Shown here piece after piece: positions 40,567 to 47,759 of a stretch of 64,000 nt of DNA; positions within the stretch are counted from its first letter, which is position 1, and each line of letters opens with the position of its first letter. The DNA comes from Faecalibacterium sp. HTF-F. GTDB taxonomy: Bacteria > Bacillota > Clostridia > Oscillospirales > Ruminococcaceae. A model generated the notes under the pieces. The model had not been told where the DNA came from, did no database searches, and saw only the letters and a list, made by a program, of their open reading frames with translations. The stretch lies in assembly GCF_023347535.1 (NCBI RefSeq), contig NZ_CP094473.1, positions 2,712,288-2,776,287 of the forward strand, given 5' to 3'. The translations under genes were made by a program, and so were the position numbers.

Positions 40567-41691
40567 TCAGACCTTCTTCAGCACATACTGGCGGGTGCCC
40601 ATGCCGATCTTTTCGGCCTGCTCCAGCGTGGCCTTCCACTCAATATTGGGGTTGGAATCCTTGAAGTTGTCATGGTGGCAGTTCCAGCCGGGCTTTGCAA
40701 GGTTCTGGCCCAGCTGGCTGTTCGGCAGCGGCTGTGCATTCAGGCAGGCGTCCGCGCAGGCCTGATCCAGCGCCACCGGGTCAAAGGACGCAAAGATGCC
40801 GATATCCGGCAGGATGGGAGCATCGTTCTCGCAGTGGCAGTCGCAGTTGGGGCTGATGTCCTGCACCAGAGAAATATGGAAGCAGGGACGACCGGCGCAC
40901 ACGGCAGCCGCATACTCGGCCATCTTGCGGTCCAGCATCTCATTGGCGCTGTCGCACTGGGAATAGATGGCGTCAAAGTTGCAGGCACCGATGCAGCGGC
41001 CGCAGCCCTTGCACTTGGTCTGGTCAATGACGGCCTTGTTGTTGGCATCGTAGGTGATGGCATCGGAGCCGCACTCCTTGGCGCAGCGGTGGCAGCCGCG
41101 GCACAGGCTCTGCTGCACCTCCGGGTGTCCGGCGGCGTGCTGTATCATCTTGCCCGCGCGGGAGCCGCAGCCCATGCCGATGTTCTTGAGAGTACCGCCG
41201 AAGCCGGTGGATTCGTGGCCCTTGAAATGGGTCAGGCTGATAAAGATATCCGCATCCATGATGGCGCGGCCGATCTTTGCCGTCTTGCAGTATTCGCCGT
41301 TCGGCACCGGCACCTCTGCCTCATCGGTGCCGCGCAGGCCGTCCGCAATGATGACCTGACAGCCGGTGGTCATGGGCCAGAAGCCGTTCAGCTGGGCACA
41401 GGTGAGGTGCTCCAGTGCGTTCTTGCGGCTGCCCGGGTACAGGGTGTTGCAGTCGGTCAGGAACGGCAGACCGCCCTGCTCCTTGCACAGGTCAGCCACC
41501 ACCTTGGCGTAGTTGGGGCGCAGGAATGCCAGATTGCCCAGCTCACCGAAATGCATCTTGATGGCAACGAATTTGCCATCCATATCAATGTCCTTGATGC
41601 CGGCAGCAATGCACACGCGGCGCAGCTTGTCCAGCAGGCTGGTGCCCACGGGACAGCGGAAATCTGTATAATAAACTTTGGATGCTTCCAT
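40567..41691 (-). CDS. DUF362-type iron-sulfur protein
   Basis: This 374-residue protein has a DUF362 domain (KLRRVCIAAGIKDIDMDGKF, and MHFGELGNLAFLRPNY near residue 50) and a two-cluster ferredoxin segment: LCRGCHRCAKEC and CKGCGRCIGACNFD at about residues 190-240, so it should bind two [4Fe-4S] clusters. It is common in anaerobes, where its electron partner is unknown. The ATG follows GGAGGAAACTGCT; 23 upstream codons are left out. There are no membrane helices. It stands alone between a terminator and a family 1 repeat. Confidence 0.87.
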   Translation of the reverse strand: MEASKVYYTDFRCPVGTSLLDKLRRVCIAAGIKDIDMDGKFVAIKMHFGELGNLAFLRPNYAKVVADLCKEQGGLPFLTDCNTLYPGSRKNALEHLTCAQLNGFWPMTTGCQVIIADGLRGTDEAEVPVPNGEYCKTAKIGRAIMDADIFISLTHFKGHESTGFGGTLKNIGMGCGSRAGKMIQHAAGHPEVQQSLCRGCHRCAKECGSDAITYDANNKAVIDQTKCKGCGRCIGACNFDAIYSQCDSANEMLDRKMAEYAAAVCAGRPCFHISLVQDISPNCDCHCENDAPILPDIGIFASFDPVALDQACADACLNAQPLPNSQLGQNLAKPGWNCHHDNFKDSNPNIEWKATLEQAEKIGMGTRQYVLKKV

Positions 41692-41818
41692 AGCAGTTTC
41701 CTCCATTTTGCTTTGTACGGCACGCTGCCGCATACTCTCTCTTTTACCAGTATAGCACAAAGTTTTTCAAAGAAAAAGAGCGGGATAAAGGCGGCGGGCA
41801 CCCCTCTGTGTCCCACGA

Positions 41819-42000
41819 TCAGAATGGCCTCCGCTGATCGCTCTGGCCATATTTAGCGGAACTATTATTTCATAAGGAAAGAAAGCCGGAAATCTGCGGA
41901 TTTCCGGCTTTCTTTTTTCACGGGAAAGAGCCGTGGCGGGCAGCGGCATCTTGCAAAAGGCATGAAACCTTAAACACGCGACTACGCTCTGTGCGGGAAG
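41819..42000 (+). repeat. Family 1 structured element, copy d
   Basis: Pairs ATGGCC/GGCCAT and CCGCT/AGCGG, then a GAAAGCCGGAAAT hairpin with a CTGCGG loop and T6 before CACGGG, then the TTTGCAAAA...CACGCGACTACGCTCTG tail that is also present in copy e. It occupies the gap between uppP and the DUF362 gene. Confidence 0.75.
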
Positions 42001-42009
42001 CATTCCAAA

Positions 42010-42840
42010 TCAGAAGATTGCCGTCACAGCCGCCACTGCCAGCACGATAATGCCCAGCACAATGCGGTAGACGCCAAAGAACTTGAAATCGTGGCGCTTC
42101 ACATAGTCCATCAGGAAGCGGATGGCGGCAAGGCTGACGCCAAAGGCCACCACACAGCCCACTGCCAGCACGGCCACCTCGGTGCCGGTCATCACGGAGC
42201 CGCTGACGGCGAACTTGACCACCTTGAGCAGGGATGCGCCCGCCATGACCGGGATGGCCAGATAGAAGGTGAACTCTGCCACGCAGGCGCGGGACAGGCC
42301 CAGCAGCAGGCCGCCCACGATGGTGGCACCGGAGCGGGAGGTGCCCGGGATGATGGCCAGACACTGCCACAGGCCGATGATGAGGGCATCGCGGTAGGTG
42401 ATCTGCTCCAGCTTTGTCACATGGGGCGTGATGCGGCGGTTTTCCACCACGAAGAACAGGATGCCGTACAGGATCAGCATGGCCGCAACGGTGATGTAAT
42501 TGTAAAAGTGATCTTCCATCCAGTTGTCCAGCGGGCTGATGACAAGCACCGGCAGGGTGGCGGCCACCACCTTGAACCACAGGCTCCAGACGCTGGGCTT
42601 GGAAATGACGCGGCCCCGCTTCATGCCAAAGGGCCACAGCTTGCCCCAGAACAGCACCACCACCGCCATGATGGCACCCAGCTGGATGACCACCCGGAAC
42701 ATGGACATGAACTCTTCACTTGCATTGAATTTGATGACCTGCTCCAGCAGGATCATATGACCGGTGGACGAGATGGGGAGCCATTCGGTAATGCCCTCCA
42801 CAATGCCCATCAGGATCGCTTTGATGATCTCGAAAAACGT
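42010..42840 (-). CDS. uppP: Undecaprenyl-diphosphatase (BacA/UppP)
   Basis: This integral membrane protein of about 276 residues dephosphorylates undecaprenyl diphosphate to recycle the cell-wall lipid carrier and gives bacitracin tolerance. Motifs are EGITEWLPISSTGH (about residues 15-28) and IPGTSRSGATI near residue 165. The start is unusual: the only well-placed ribosome-binding site (AAGGAGGGG) sits seven bases before an ACG codon at 42840, whose position matches the family's usual start. A TTG at 42861 lies upstream of the site and is less likely. Either ACG is used, or a single T-to-C change has altered an ATG. Confidence 0.88.
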   Translation of the reverse strand, partial: TFFEIIKAILMGIVEGITEWLPISSTGHMILLEQVIKFNASEEFMSMFRVVIQLGAIMAVVVLFWGKLWPFGMKRGRVISKPSVWSLWFKVVAATLPVLVISPLDNWMEDHFYNYITVAAMLILYGILFFVVENRRITPHVTKLEQITYRDALIIGLWQCLAIIPGTSRSGATIVGGLLLGLSRACVAEFTFYLAIPVMAGASLLKVVKFAVSGSVMTGTEVAVLAVGCVVAFGVSLAAIRFLMDYVKRHDFKFFGVYRIVLGIIVLAVAAVTAIF

Positions 42841-43088
42841 AAAGACCCCTCCTTGTGCCAAAGCACAGCGCTTATTTTGTACCAGTATACCATACTATGC
42901 CTTTCTGCGCACGCCGAATGCGAAAATTTTACCGGAAGGCCCTCTGCCGCTCTGCGGGCTGTAACTGCGCCCCAAAATGTGATATACTGATGCAAAGACC
43001 CTTTGTCTCCGGTTTTATCCGCAGAACCGAGCAGAAAGCAAGCACTGCTCGTATTTTTATCAGGTTATTTTACAATGAGGTGAACTGC

Positions 43089-43502
43089 ATGAACATTCTG
43101 GTGATCGGCTGCGATCAGGTGGGCGCTTCTCTGGTCCGTGATCTGGAGCACATCGGACACGATATCTCCCTGATCGAAAAAGACCCCGAGCAGCTCAAAC
43201 GGCTGGATGCTTTCGACGACTACCGCTTCCGTGGCACGGCACTGGTGGGCGACCCCACCGACCCGGATACCCTGCGGCAGGGCGGCATCGACAACTGCGA
43301 TGCCGTGGCCGCTGTGAGCGAGGACGACTCGGTGAACCTGATGGCGGCACAGATCGCAAAAAGCATCTTCCGCCGGGAAAAGGTCATCTGCCGCGTGTCC
43401 GACCCGCATCTGCAGGTGTTGTACCACAAGGCCTACGAGATCGACACCATCTGCCCCACCGTGCTCACCGAGCAATCGGTGTTCCGCGCACTGGCAAAGT
43501 AA
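43089..43502 (+). CDS. TrkA-N domain protein (potassium uptake regulator), first of pair
   Basis: This 137-residue single Rossmann (RCK/TrkA-N) domain starts MNILVIGCDQVGASLVRDLE, where GCDQVG is the NAD-binding loop, and continues FRGTALVGDPTDPDTLRQGG, the usual beta-alpha-beta segment. It regulates a potassium channel or transporter through nucleotide binding. It lacks the TrkA-C domain. The ATG follows GAGG. Fifteen bases separate it from a second, longer TrkA protein, so the two probably form one complex. The membrane subunit (TrkH/KtrB) is not adjacent. Confidence 0.85.
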   Translation: MNILVIGCDQVGASLVRDLEHIGHDISLIEKDPEQLKRLDAFDDYRFRGTALVGDPTDPDTLRQGGIDNCDAVAAVSEDDSVNLMAAQIAKSIFRREKVICRVSDPHLQVLYHKAYEIDTICPTVLTEQSVFRALAK

Positions 43503-43517
43503 AAGCGAGGGAAGCAT

Positions 43518-44183
43518 ATGAAAGTTTGTATTGCAGGCGGCGGCAAAGTGGGCATGTATCTGGCCCAGAGCCTGCTGGCCCACCACCACAAAGTGACCAT
43601 CATCGAGCCGCAGGAGATGCTCTGCCGCACGCTGGCGGATTCGCTGGATATCCCGGTGATCTGCGGCGATGCCATCAGCTTTGACACCATGCGCACGGCC
43701 GACGTAGCCAGCTGCGACGCCTTTGTGGCCGTGACCGGTGCGGACGAGAACAACCTTGTTGCCTGCCAGATCGCAAAGCGGGAGTTTGGCGTGAACCGCA
43801 CCGTGGCCCGGGCCTCCAACCCCAAGAACCGGGAGCTGCTGCACACGCTGGGCGTGGATACCGTGGTGTGCGGCACCGACAACCTGAGCCACATCCTCGA
43901 GCGCGAGATCGAGACCGACACCATCCGTCAGCTGCTGTCGCTGGGCGGCGGCACGGCCAGCCTGAACGAGATCCTGCTGCCGGAGAACTTCCAGTTTGCA
44001 GGGCAGGCGGTCAAGGACATCCCCATGCCGGGCGACGTCATTCTGGTGTGCATCACCCGCGATGCGGAGTTTATCATCCCCCACGGCAACACCACCCTGC
44101 TGCCATGGGACCGCATCCTCTGCCTGACCCAGGATGACACCCTGCACCTGCTGATGGACGCATGGGGCCTTTCCGGCAAATGA
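43518..44183 (+). CDS. trkA: TrkA-like potassium uptake regulator (TrkA-N plus TrkA-C)
   Basis: This 221-residue protein contains an RCK domain (MKVCIAGGGKVGMYLAQSLL with the GGGKVG nucleotide loop, residues 1-130) and a C-terminal TrkA-C domain (FAGQAVKDIPMPGDVILVCI, then REAEFIIPHGNTTLLPWDRI-like strands, residues 150-215). Its stop overlaps the next gene's start (ATGA). Together with the preceding single-domain protein it looks like a split version of the two-repeat TrkA of proteobacteria. The two membrane proteins downstream are co-transcribed but are not recognisable Trk channels. Confidence 0.88.
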   Translation: MKVCIAGGGKVGMYLAQSLLAHHHKVTIIEPQEMLCRTLADSLDIPVICGDAISFDTMRTADVASCDAFVAVTGADENNLVACQIAKREFGVNRTVARASNPKNRELLHTLGVDTVVCGTDNLSHILEREIETDTIRQLLSLGGGTASLNEILLPENFQFAGQAVKDIPMPGDVILVCITRDAEFIIPHGNTTLLPWDRILCLTQDDTLHLLMDAWGLSGK

Positions 44184-44611
44184 CCGAGGGGGATCTGCTG
44201 CGCACCGCGCTGATCATCCCGCCCAGGGGCCGGGCCGTTGTGTGCAGCTGGGCCAGTGTGCCCGGTGTGTTCTGCGCGCCCTTCGTGTTCTGGCAGAGCC
44301 GCTTTGCCGGATGTATTTTCTGCGCCCTGTGGGCGGGCCTGGTCTTCGCTGTGTGGGCACGGGCCTGCAGCTTTGCAGCACTGCTCACGGCACAGGATCT
44401 GGCTGTGCAGGCAGGCATCGCCTTTGCCGTCACGCGGCAGCTGCCCCGCCGGGCCGTGACCGGCGTGTGGGCCCTGCGCACGCCGCTTCTGTGGCTGGCG
44501 GGGTGCAGCGTGCTGGTGGTGCGGGGCCCGGGCGTACAGCTGTTCCTGCCGGGCGTGGACGCCCTGCAGGCGCAGGCCCTTGCCGCTGTGCTGATGGAGG
44601 ACACGCCATGA
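44180..44611 (+). CDS. Membrane protein of the YdbS-like kind, small partner
   Basis: This 143-residue protein starts MTEGDLLRTALIIPPRGRAV with the ATG overlapping the trkA stop. Two hydrophobic helices (about residues 25-70) precede a beta-prone domain with AIAFAVTRQLPRRAVTGVWA and LVVRGPGVQLFLPGVDA, the layout of small PH-like (bPH2) membrane proteins such as YdbS. It overlaps the following gene in ATGA form as well. The pair of small and large PH-like proteins is common in Firmicutes, with no firm function; coupling to trkA may be just operon history. Confidence 0.6.
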   Translation: MTEGDLLRTALIIPPRGRAVVCSWASVPGVFCAPFVFWQSRFAGCIFCALWAGLVFAVWARACSFAALLTAQDLAVQAGIAFAVTRQLPRRAVTGVWALRTPLLWLAGCSVLVVRGPGVQLFLPGVDALQAQALAAVLMEDTP

Positions 44612-45960
44612 CCGAACGCAGCTTTCACCCGTTTGCGGTGCTGCATTTTCTGCGCAAGACCATCCTGCTCTATCTGCTGCCGCTTTTGCAGGTGCTGTTT
44701 GCCCGCAACTGGGCGGCGCTGCGCACGGCTCTGGTGCAGGGCGCGGCACTGCTGGCGGTGATTGCTGCCGTGAGTGCTGCCGTGCTCCATACAAGCCGCT
44801 GGCAGGTGGATGAACACGGGACCCTGCGGGTGTGCTGGCGGCTGGGTGTGCGGCTGGACCGCTGCCTGAAGGCCGGGCAGCTGGCAGCGGTCACGCTGGA
44901 ACGGCCCCTGCTTTACCGGCTGGCCGGTGCAAGCCGGGTGGTGCTGTACCCTGCCGGGCAAAAGCGCACCCTGACCCTGCTTTTGAACGCACAGGACGCA
45001 CAGCTTCTGGCCGACTGCATGATGCCGCGCCGGGACGCCGTGGCCCACACCCCGCGCGGCGGCGAAAAGCTGGCCTTTGCGGTGCTGGGTGCCAACGGCC
45101 TTTCCACCCTTGCCCTTCTGGCGCTGGCCGTCAGGCAGAGCAGGCCCTATGTGCCGGACGCACAGACGGCCGCCTTTGCCCACCTGAACCAGCTGGCAGC
45201 GTGGGCGGCACGCTGGCTGCCCATGGGCACGGCATGGCTGCTGGTGCTGGGCGGCGTGCTGTTCTGCGCAAGCCTTGCGCGCAGCGCGGCCCATGCAGCC
45301 CACTACACCGTGTGGCGCACCGAGAGCCATCTTGGCAGCCGGGGCGGCTTTGTGCACCGGTACGAAATGCGCCTTGCGCTGGAGCACCTGAGCTATGCAG
45401 ACCTGCGCCGCTCGCCTGCCACCCGGGCGCTGGGCTGCTGTCCGGTGTTCGTCACGGCAGGCAGCTGCCGACCCGAGATCCCGCTTCTGGTCTGGCGGGA
45501 GGACAGTCCCTTTCTGCAGGAGCTGCTGCCCGGCTTTGCCCTGCCGCCCAAAGCGCCGGTGGACACAGCAGGCCGCAGCATCCCGGCGTATTTTCTGCCT
45601 GCCGGCATCCCCTGCGGGCTGTGTCTGCTGCTGACGGCGGTATCCCGCTACACCCTGCCCGCCCTCACGGTGCCGCTGCTGGTGGTCACCGCCGTGTTTG
45701 CGGCCCTGCTTGCAGGTGCGGCTGTCGGCTACCGCAGGGAGGGCATCTGGCTGCAGGACGGGCATCTGACCCTGCGCCGGCAGCGCGGCTTTCACCTGCA
45801 CGAGATCTGTGTGCTGTGCCCTGCACCGGCCCTGACGGCCCTGCGCTCCCCCTGGGCAGCGGCGGTGGGGCGCACCGATCTTACCCTCACCTTTCCGGGC
45901 GGGGTGAAGTGCAAGGTGCGCAGCGTGAAGTGCAGTGAATTGCCTTTTTTGCTTTTCTGA
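44608..45960 (+). CDS. PH-domain (YdbT-like) membrane protein, large partner
   Basis: This 450-residue protein has paired hydrophobic helices at about residues 35-60, 160-175, 195-220 and 335-380, alternating with beta-rich cytoplasmic domains (DEHGTLRVCWRLGVRLDRCL; REGIWLQDGHLTLRRQRGFH), the bPH2 repeat arrangement of YdbT-type proteins. It overlaps the smaller partner by ATGA. The C-terminus (KCKVRSVKCSELPFLLF) looks like a degenerate extension, perhaps from a short duplication. It is the last gene of the trkA operon. Function is unknown. Confidence 0.6.
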   Translation: MTERSFHPFAVLHFLRKTILLYLLPLLQVLFARNWAALRTALVQGAALLAVIAAVSAAVLHTSRWQVDEHGTLRVCWRLGVRLDRCLKAGQLAAVTLERPLLYRLAGASRVVLYPAGQKRTLTLLLNAQDAQLLADCMMPRRDAVAHTPRGGEKLAFAVLGANGLSTLALLALAVRQSRPYVPDAQTAAFAHLNQLAAWAARWLPMGTAWLLVLGGVLFCASLARSAAHAAHYTVWRTESHLGSRGGFVHRYEMRLALEHLSYADLRRSPATRALGCCPVFVTAGSCRPEIPLLVWREDSPFLQELLPGFALPPKAPVDTAGRSIPAYFLPAGIPCGLCLLLTAVSRYTLPALTVPLLVVTAVFAALLAGAAVGYRREGIWLQDGHLTLRRQRGFHLHEICVLCPAPALTALRSPWAAAVGRTDLTLTFPGGVKCKVRSVKCSELPFLLF

Positions 45961-45981
45961 AACTGTAAGGAGTCTTTTTCT

Positions 45982-46638
45982 GTGATAAAAACTGTATTAT
46001 TCGATCTGGACGGCACCCTTCTGAACACCATCGACGACCTTTCCGATGCGGGAAACTGGGTATGTGAACAGCACGGCTGGCCCACCTTTACGGTGGAACA
46101 GTTCAAGCACATGGTGGGCAACGGCATCCCGAAGCTGGTGGAGCGCTTCTCGCCGGAGAATGCCCGCACGCCGGAGCAGCTGGCGGCCACGCTGGCTGAG
46201 TTCACCGCCCGGTACGACGCCCACAAGGAGGACAAGACGGCCCCCTATCCCGGCATCCCGGAGCTGCTGGACGCGCTGCGGGCAAAAGGCATCCAGTGCG
46301 CAGTGTTCTCCAACAAGGCCGACCCTCTGTGCGGCAAGATCATCGCCCACTATTTCGGCACCGGCCGCTTTGATGCTGTGCGCGGCAGCAGGCCCGGCGT
46401 GCCCACCAAGCCGGACCCCGCCGGGCTCTATGCGCTGATGGACGAGATCGGTGCGGACCGCTCTGCCACCCTGTTCGTGGGCGACAGCGATGTGGACATC
46501 CTCACCGGGCACAATGCCGGACTGCCCGCCATGGGCGCGCTGTGGGGCTTCCGGGGCCGTGCAGAGCTGACCGCTGCCGGTGCGGATGCACTGGCGGCAG
46601 TGCCGGAGGATATTTTTACCTATATCCAGAAGAGTTGA
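45982..46638 (+). CDS. HAD-family phosphatase (phosphoglycolate phosphatase-like)
   Basis: This 218-residue HAD hydrolase has motif I LFDLDGTLLNT (residues 6-16) with both catalytic Asp residues, motif II VFSNKAD, motif III Lys in GVPTKPDP and motif IV VGDSDVDIL near residue 165. A helical cap domain lies at residues 18-85. The start is GTG after AAGGAG. Its closest functional group is the Gph/PGP-like enzymes, which also act on other small phosphate esters. It starts 21 bases after the membrane protein gene and may be in the same transcript. A family 1 element begins at its stop codon. Confidence 0.87.
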   Translation: MIKTVLFDLDGTLLNTIDDLSDAGNWVCEQHGWPTFTVEQFKHMVGNGIPKLVERFSPENARTPEQLAATLAEFTARYDAHKEDKTAPYPGIPELLDALRAKGIQCAVFSNKADPLCGKIIAHYFGTGRFDAVRGSRPGVPTKPDPAGLYALMDEIGADRSATLFVGDSDVDILTGHNAGLPAMGALWGFRGRAELTAAGADALAAVPEDIFTYIQKS

Positions 46639-46819
46639 CGATTTAAAATTGTCTCCGCTTCGCTCTGACAATATCAGCGGAAAAATCATTTTTGATATTG
46701 CAAATCCGGAATGACTGCGGTCATTCCGGATTTGCTTTTTCACGGGAAGGGGTCGTGGCGGGAAGCGGCATCTGCTGCTGTCGGCCTGTTTCCGCCGCTG
46801 GCGGCGGTCAGCTCAGCTG
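46637..46819 (+). repeat. Family 1 structured element, copy b
   Basis: Pairs ATTGTC/GACAAT and TCCGCT/AGCGGA, then the hairpin GCAAATCCGGAATGA...TCATTCCGGATTTGC around a CTGCGG loop, T5 and CACGGG, and a GTCGGCC...GGCGG stem. Its first base overlaps the stop region of the phosphatase gene, so it could serve as that gene's terminator. Confidence 0.78.
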
Positions 46820-46962
46820 CAATTCCCGTATGGGTTGCATGAAACAGCAACCACATTAGACATTCCTAGCCGTTGGGACCCGCGGGCTAACCAAAGCCCC
46901 ACCGGGGCTTTGGTTGCGGTGCTGCGCACCGCCGCCCTGTTCGATTCCCGTATGGGTCAAAT
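46820..46962. other. tRNA-like remnant and three-hairpin structure
   Basis: Two copies of ATTCCCGTATGGGT resemble the T-arm and 3' end of the adjacent tRNA-Glu, but on the other strand. Between them GGGC/GCCC closes over two perfect hairpins, CCAAAGCCCC/GGGGCTTTGG and GCGGTGC/GCACCGC, giving a possible three-way junction. No complete tRNA can be folded. Confidence 0.45.
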
Positions 46963-46998
46963 TAAAAACGCCCTTGCGCAATGCGCAAAGGCGTTTTT
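46963..46998 (-). terminator. Terminator of tRNA operon
   Basis: AAAAACGCC-TTTGCGCA / TGCGCAAGGGCGTTTTT, just after tRNA-Glu on the minus strand. Confidence 0.85.
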
Positions 46999-46999
46999 A

Positions 47000-47071
47000 T
47001 GACCCGTACGGGAATCGAACCCATGTTACAGCCGTGAAAGGGCCGTGTCTTAACCGCTTGACCAACGGGCC
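47000..47071 (-). tRNA. tRNA-Glu (anticodon TTC)
   Basis: A 72-base cloverleaf: acceptor GGCCCGT paired with ACGGGTC plus discriminator A, anticodon loop CTTTCAC giving TTC, and T-arm ATGGG-TTCGATT-CCCGT. CCA is not encoded. Confidence 0.95.
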
Positions 47072-47163
47072 TTAGAAATACAGAGCTTCGCTAAAACCTC
47101 CGACATCCATCGCCCACTACTGCGGACGACCGTCCCCCTAACCTTAGCGAAACTCTGTAAAAG
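47072..47163 (-). other. Inter-tRNA spacer with long stem
   Basis: ACAGAGTTTCGCTAA at one end pairs with TTAGCGAAGCTCTGT at the other (15 bp with a single G-T). They enclose about 50 bases with a small internal hairpin. It lies between tRNA-Met and tRNA-Glu in the same transcript. Confidence 0.55.
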
Positions 47164-47240
47164 TGGTAGCGGTAACTGGATTTGAACCGGTGACACTTCG
47201 GGTATGAACCGAATGCTCTAGCCAACTGAGCTATACCGCC
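47164..47240 (-). tRNA. tRNA-Met (anticodon CAT)
   Basis: A 77-base gene including an encoded CCA: acceptor GGCGGTA with TACCGCT, anticodon stem TTCGG/CCGAA around TTCATAC, T-arm CCGG-TTCAAAT-CCAG. It lacks the C1-A72 mismatch of initiator tRNA, so it is elongator Met or a CAT tRNA-Ile. Confidence 0.95.
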
Positions 47241-47274
47241 ACATATTGTTTGTGCACTTGAACAGTGCTCTATT

Positions 47275-47303
47275 ATTATATCCATAGATAGGCCTTTTGT
47301 CAA
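47275..47303 (-). promoter_or_regulatory. Consensus promoter of tRNA operon
   Basis: Perfect TTGACA, 17-base spacer and perfect TATAAT on the minus strand, about 28 bases before tRNA-Met. Confidence 0.9.
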
Positions 47304-47410
47304 CACATATTTTCAAAAAATTTTGCGTTTTTTCAATATCTCGATTTTATTCACGCAGCTTCGTTGAAATATTGCATTTTCCTTCATTTTTGCAGAGGTT
47401 TGCGGCAAAA

Positions 47411-47587
47411 AACGATTTGAAATGGCCTCCGCTGTGCTCTGGCCATAATCAGCGGAAAGATTATTTTTATTTGTAGTTCCGAAACACCTGCGGGCGTTTC
47501 GGAACTACTTTTTCACGGGAGGGGCCGTAAAGGAAAACGGCATTTGCAGCGCCGCTTTCTGCGAAAGCGCGGCGCTGCGGTCAGCAT
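47411..47587 (+). repeat. Family 1 structured element, copy c
   Basis: Pairs ATGGCC/GGCCAT and TCCGCT/AGCGGA, then the hairpin GTAGTTCCGAAAC...GTTTCGGAACTAC, T5 and CACGGG, then a GCAGCGCCGC/GCGGCGCTGC stem. It ends four bases before a family 2 copy. Confidence 0.78.
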
Positions 47588-47591
47588 CCTC

Positions 47592-47662
47592 GCCCTCTCC
47601 GTCACCTGCGGTGACACCTCTCCCTTTGGGAGAGCTGCCGAGCAAAGCAAGGCTGAGAGGGC
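47592..47662. repeat. Family 2 palindromic repeat, short copy E
   Basis: GCCCTCTCCGTCACC ... GGCTGAGAGGGC with one central CTCTCCCTTTGGGAGAG hairpin; about half the usual length. Confidence 0.7.
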
Positions 47663-47680
47663 AAGCACCCTTCCCACGCA

Positions 47681-47719
47681 AAAAAGCACCGCTTTCCGTG
47701 AGGAAAGCGGTGCTTTTTT
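47681..47719 (-). terminator. Terminator of serS
   Basis: AAAAAAGCACCGCTTTCC / GGAAAGCGGTGCTTTTTT after the serS stop. Confidence 0.85.
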
Positions 47720-47759
47720 CAACCCTTTTCTGTCCGGATGTGGAAAACCCGGTGCAGTT

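Noticed and set aside
46879..46961. A second tRNA on the plus strand (GACCC ... GGGTCA)
   Set aside because: Only the 3' end matches tRNA-Glu; no D-arm or anticodon arm can be formed and the two internal hairpins are too long.
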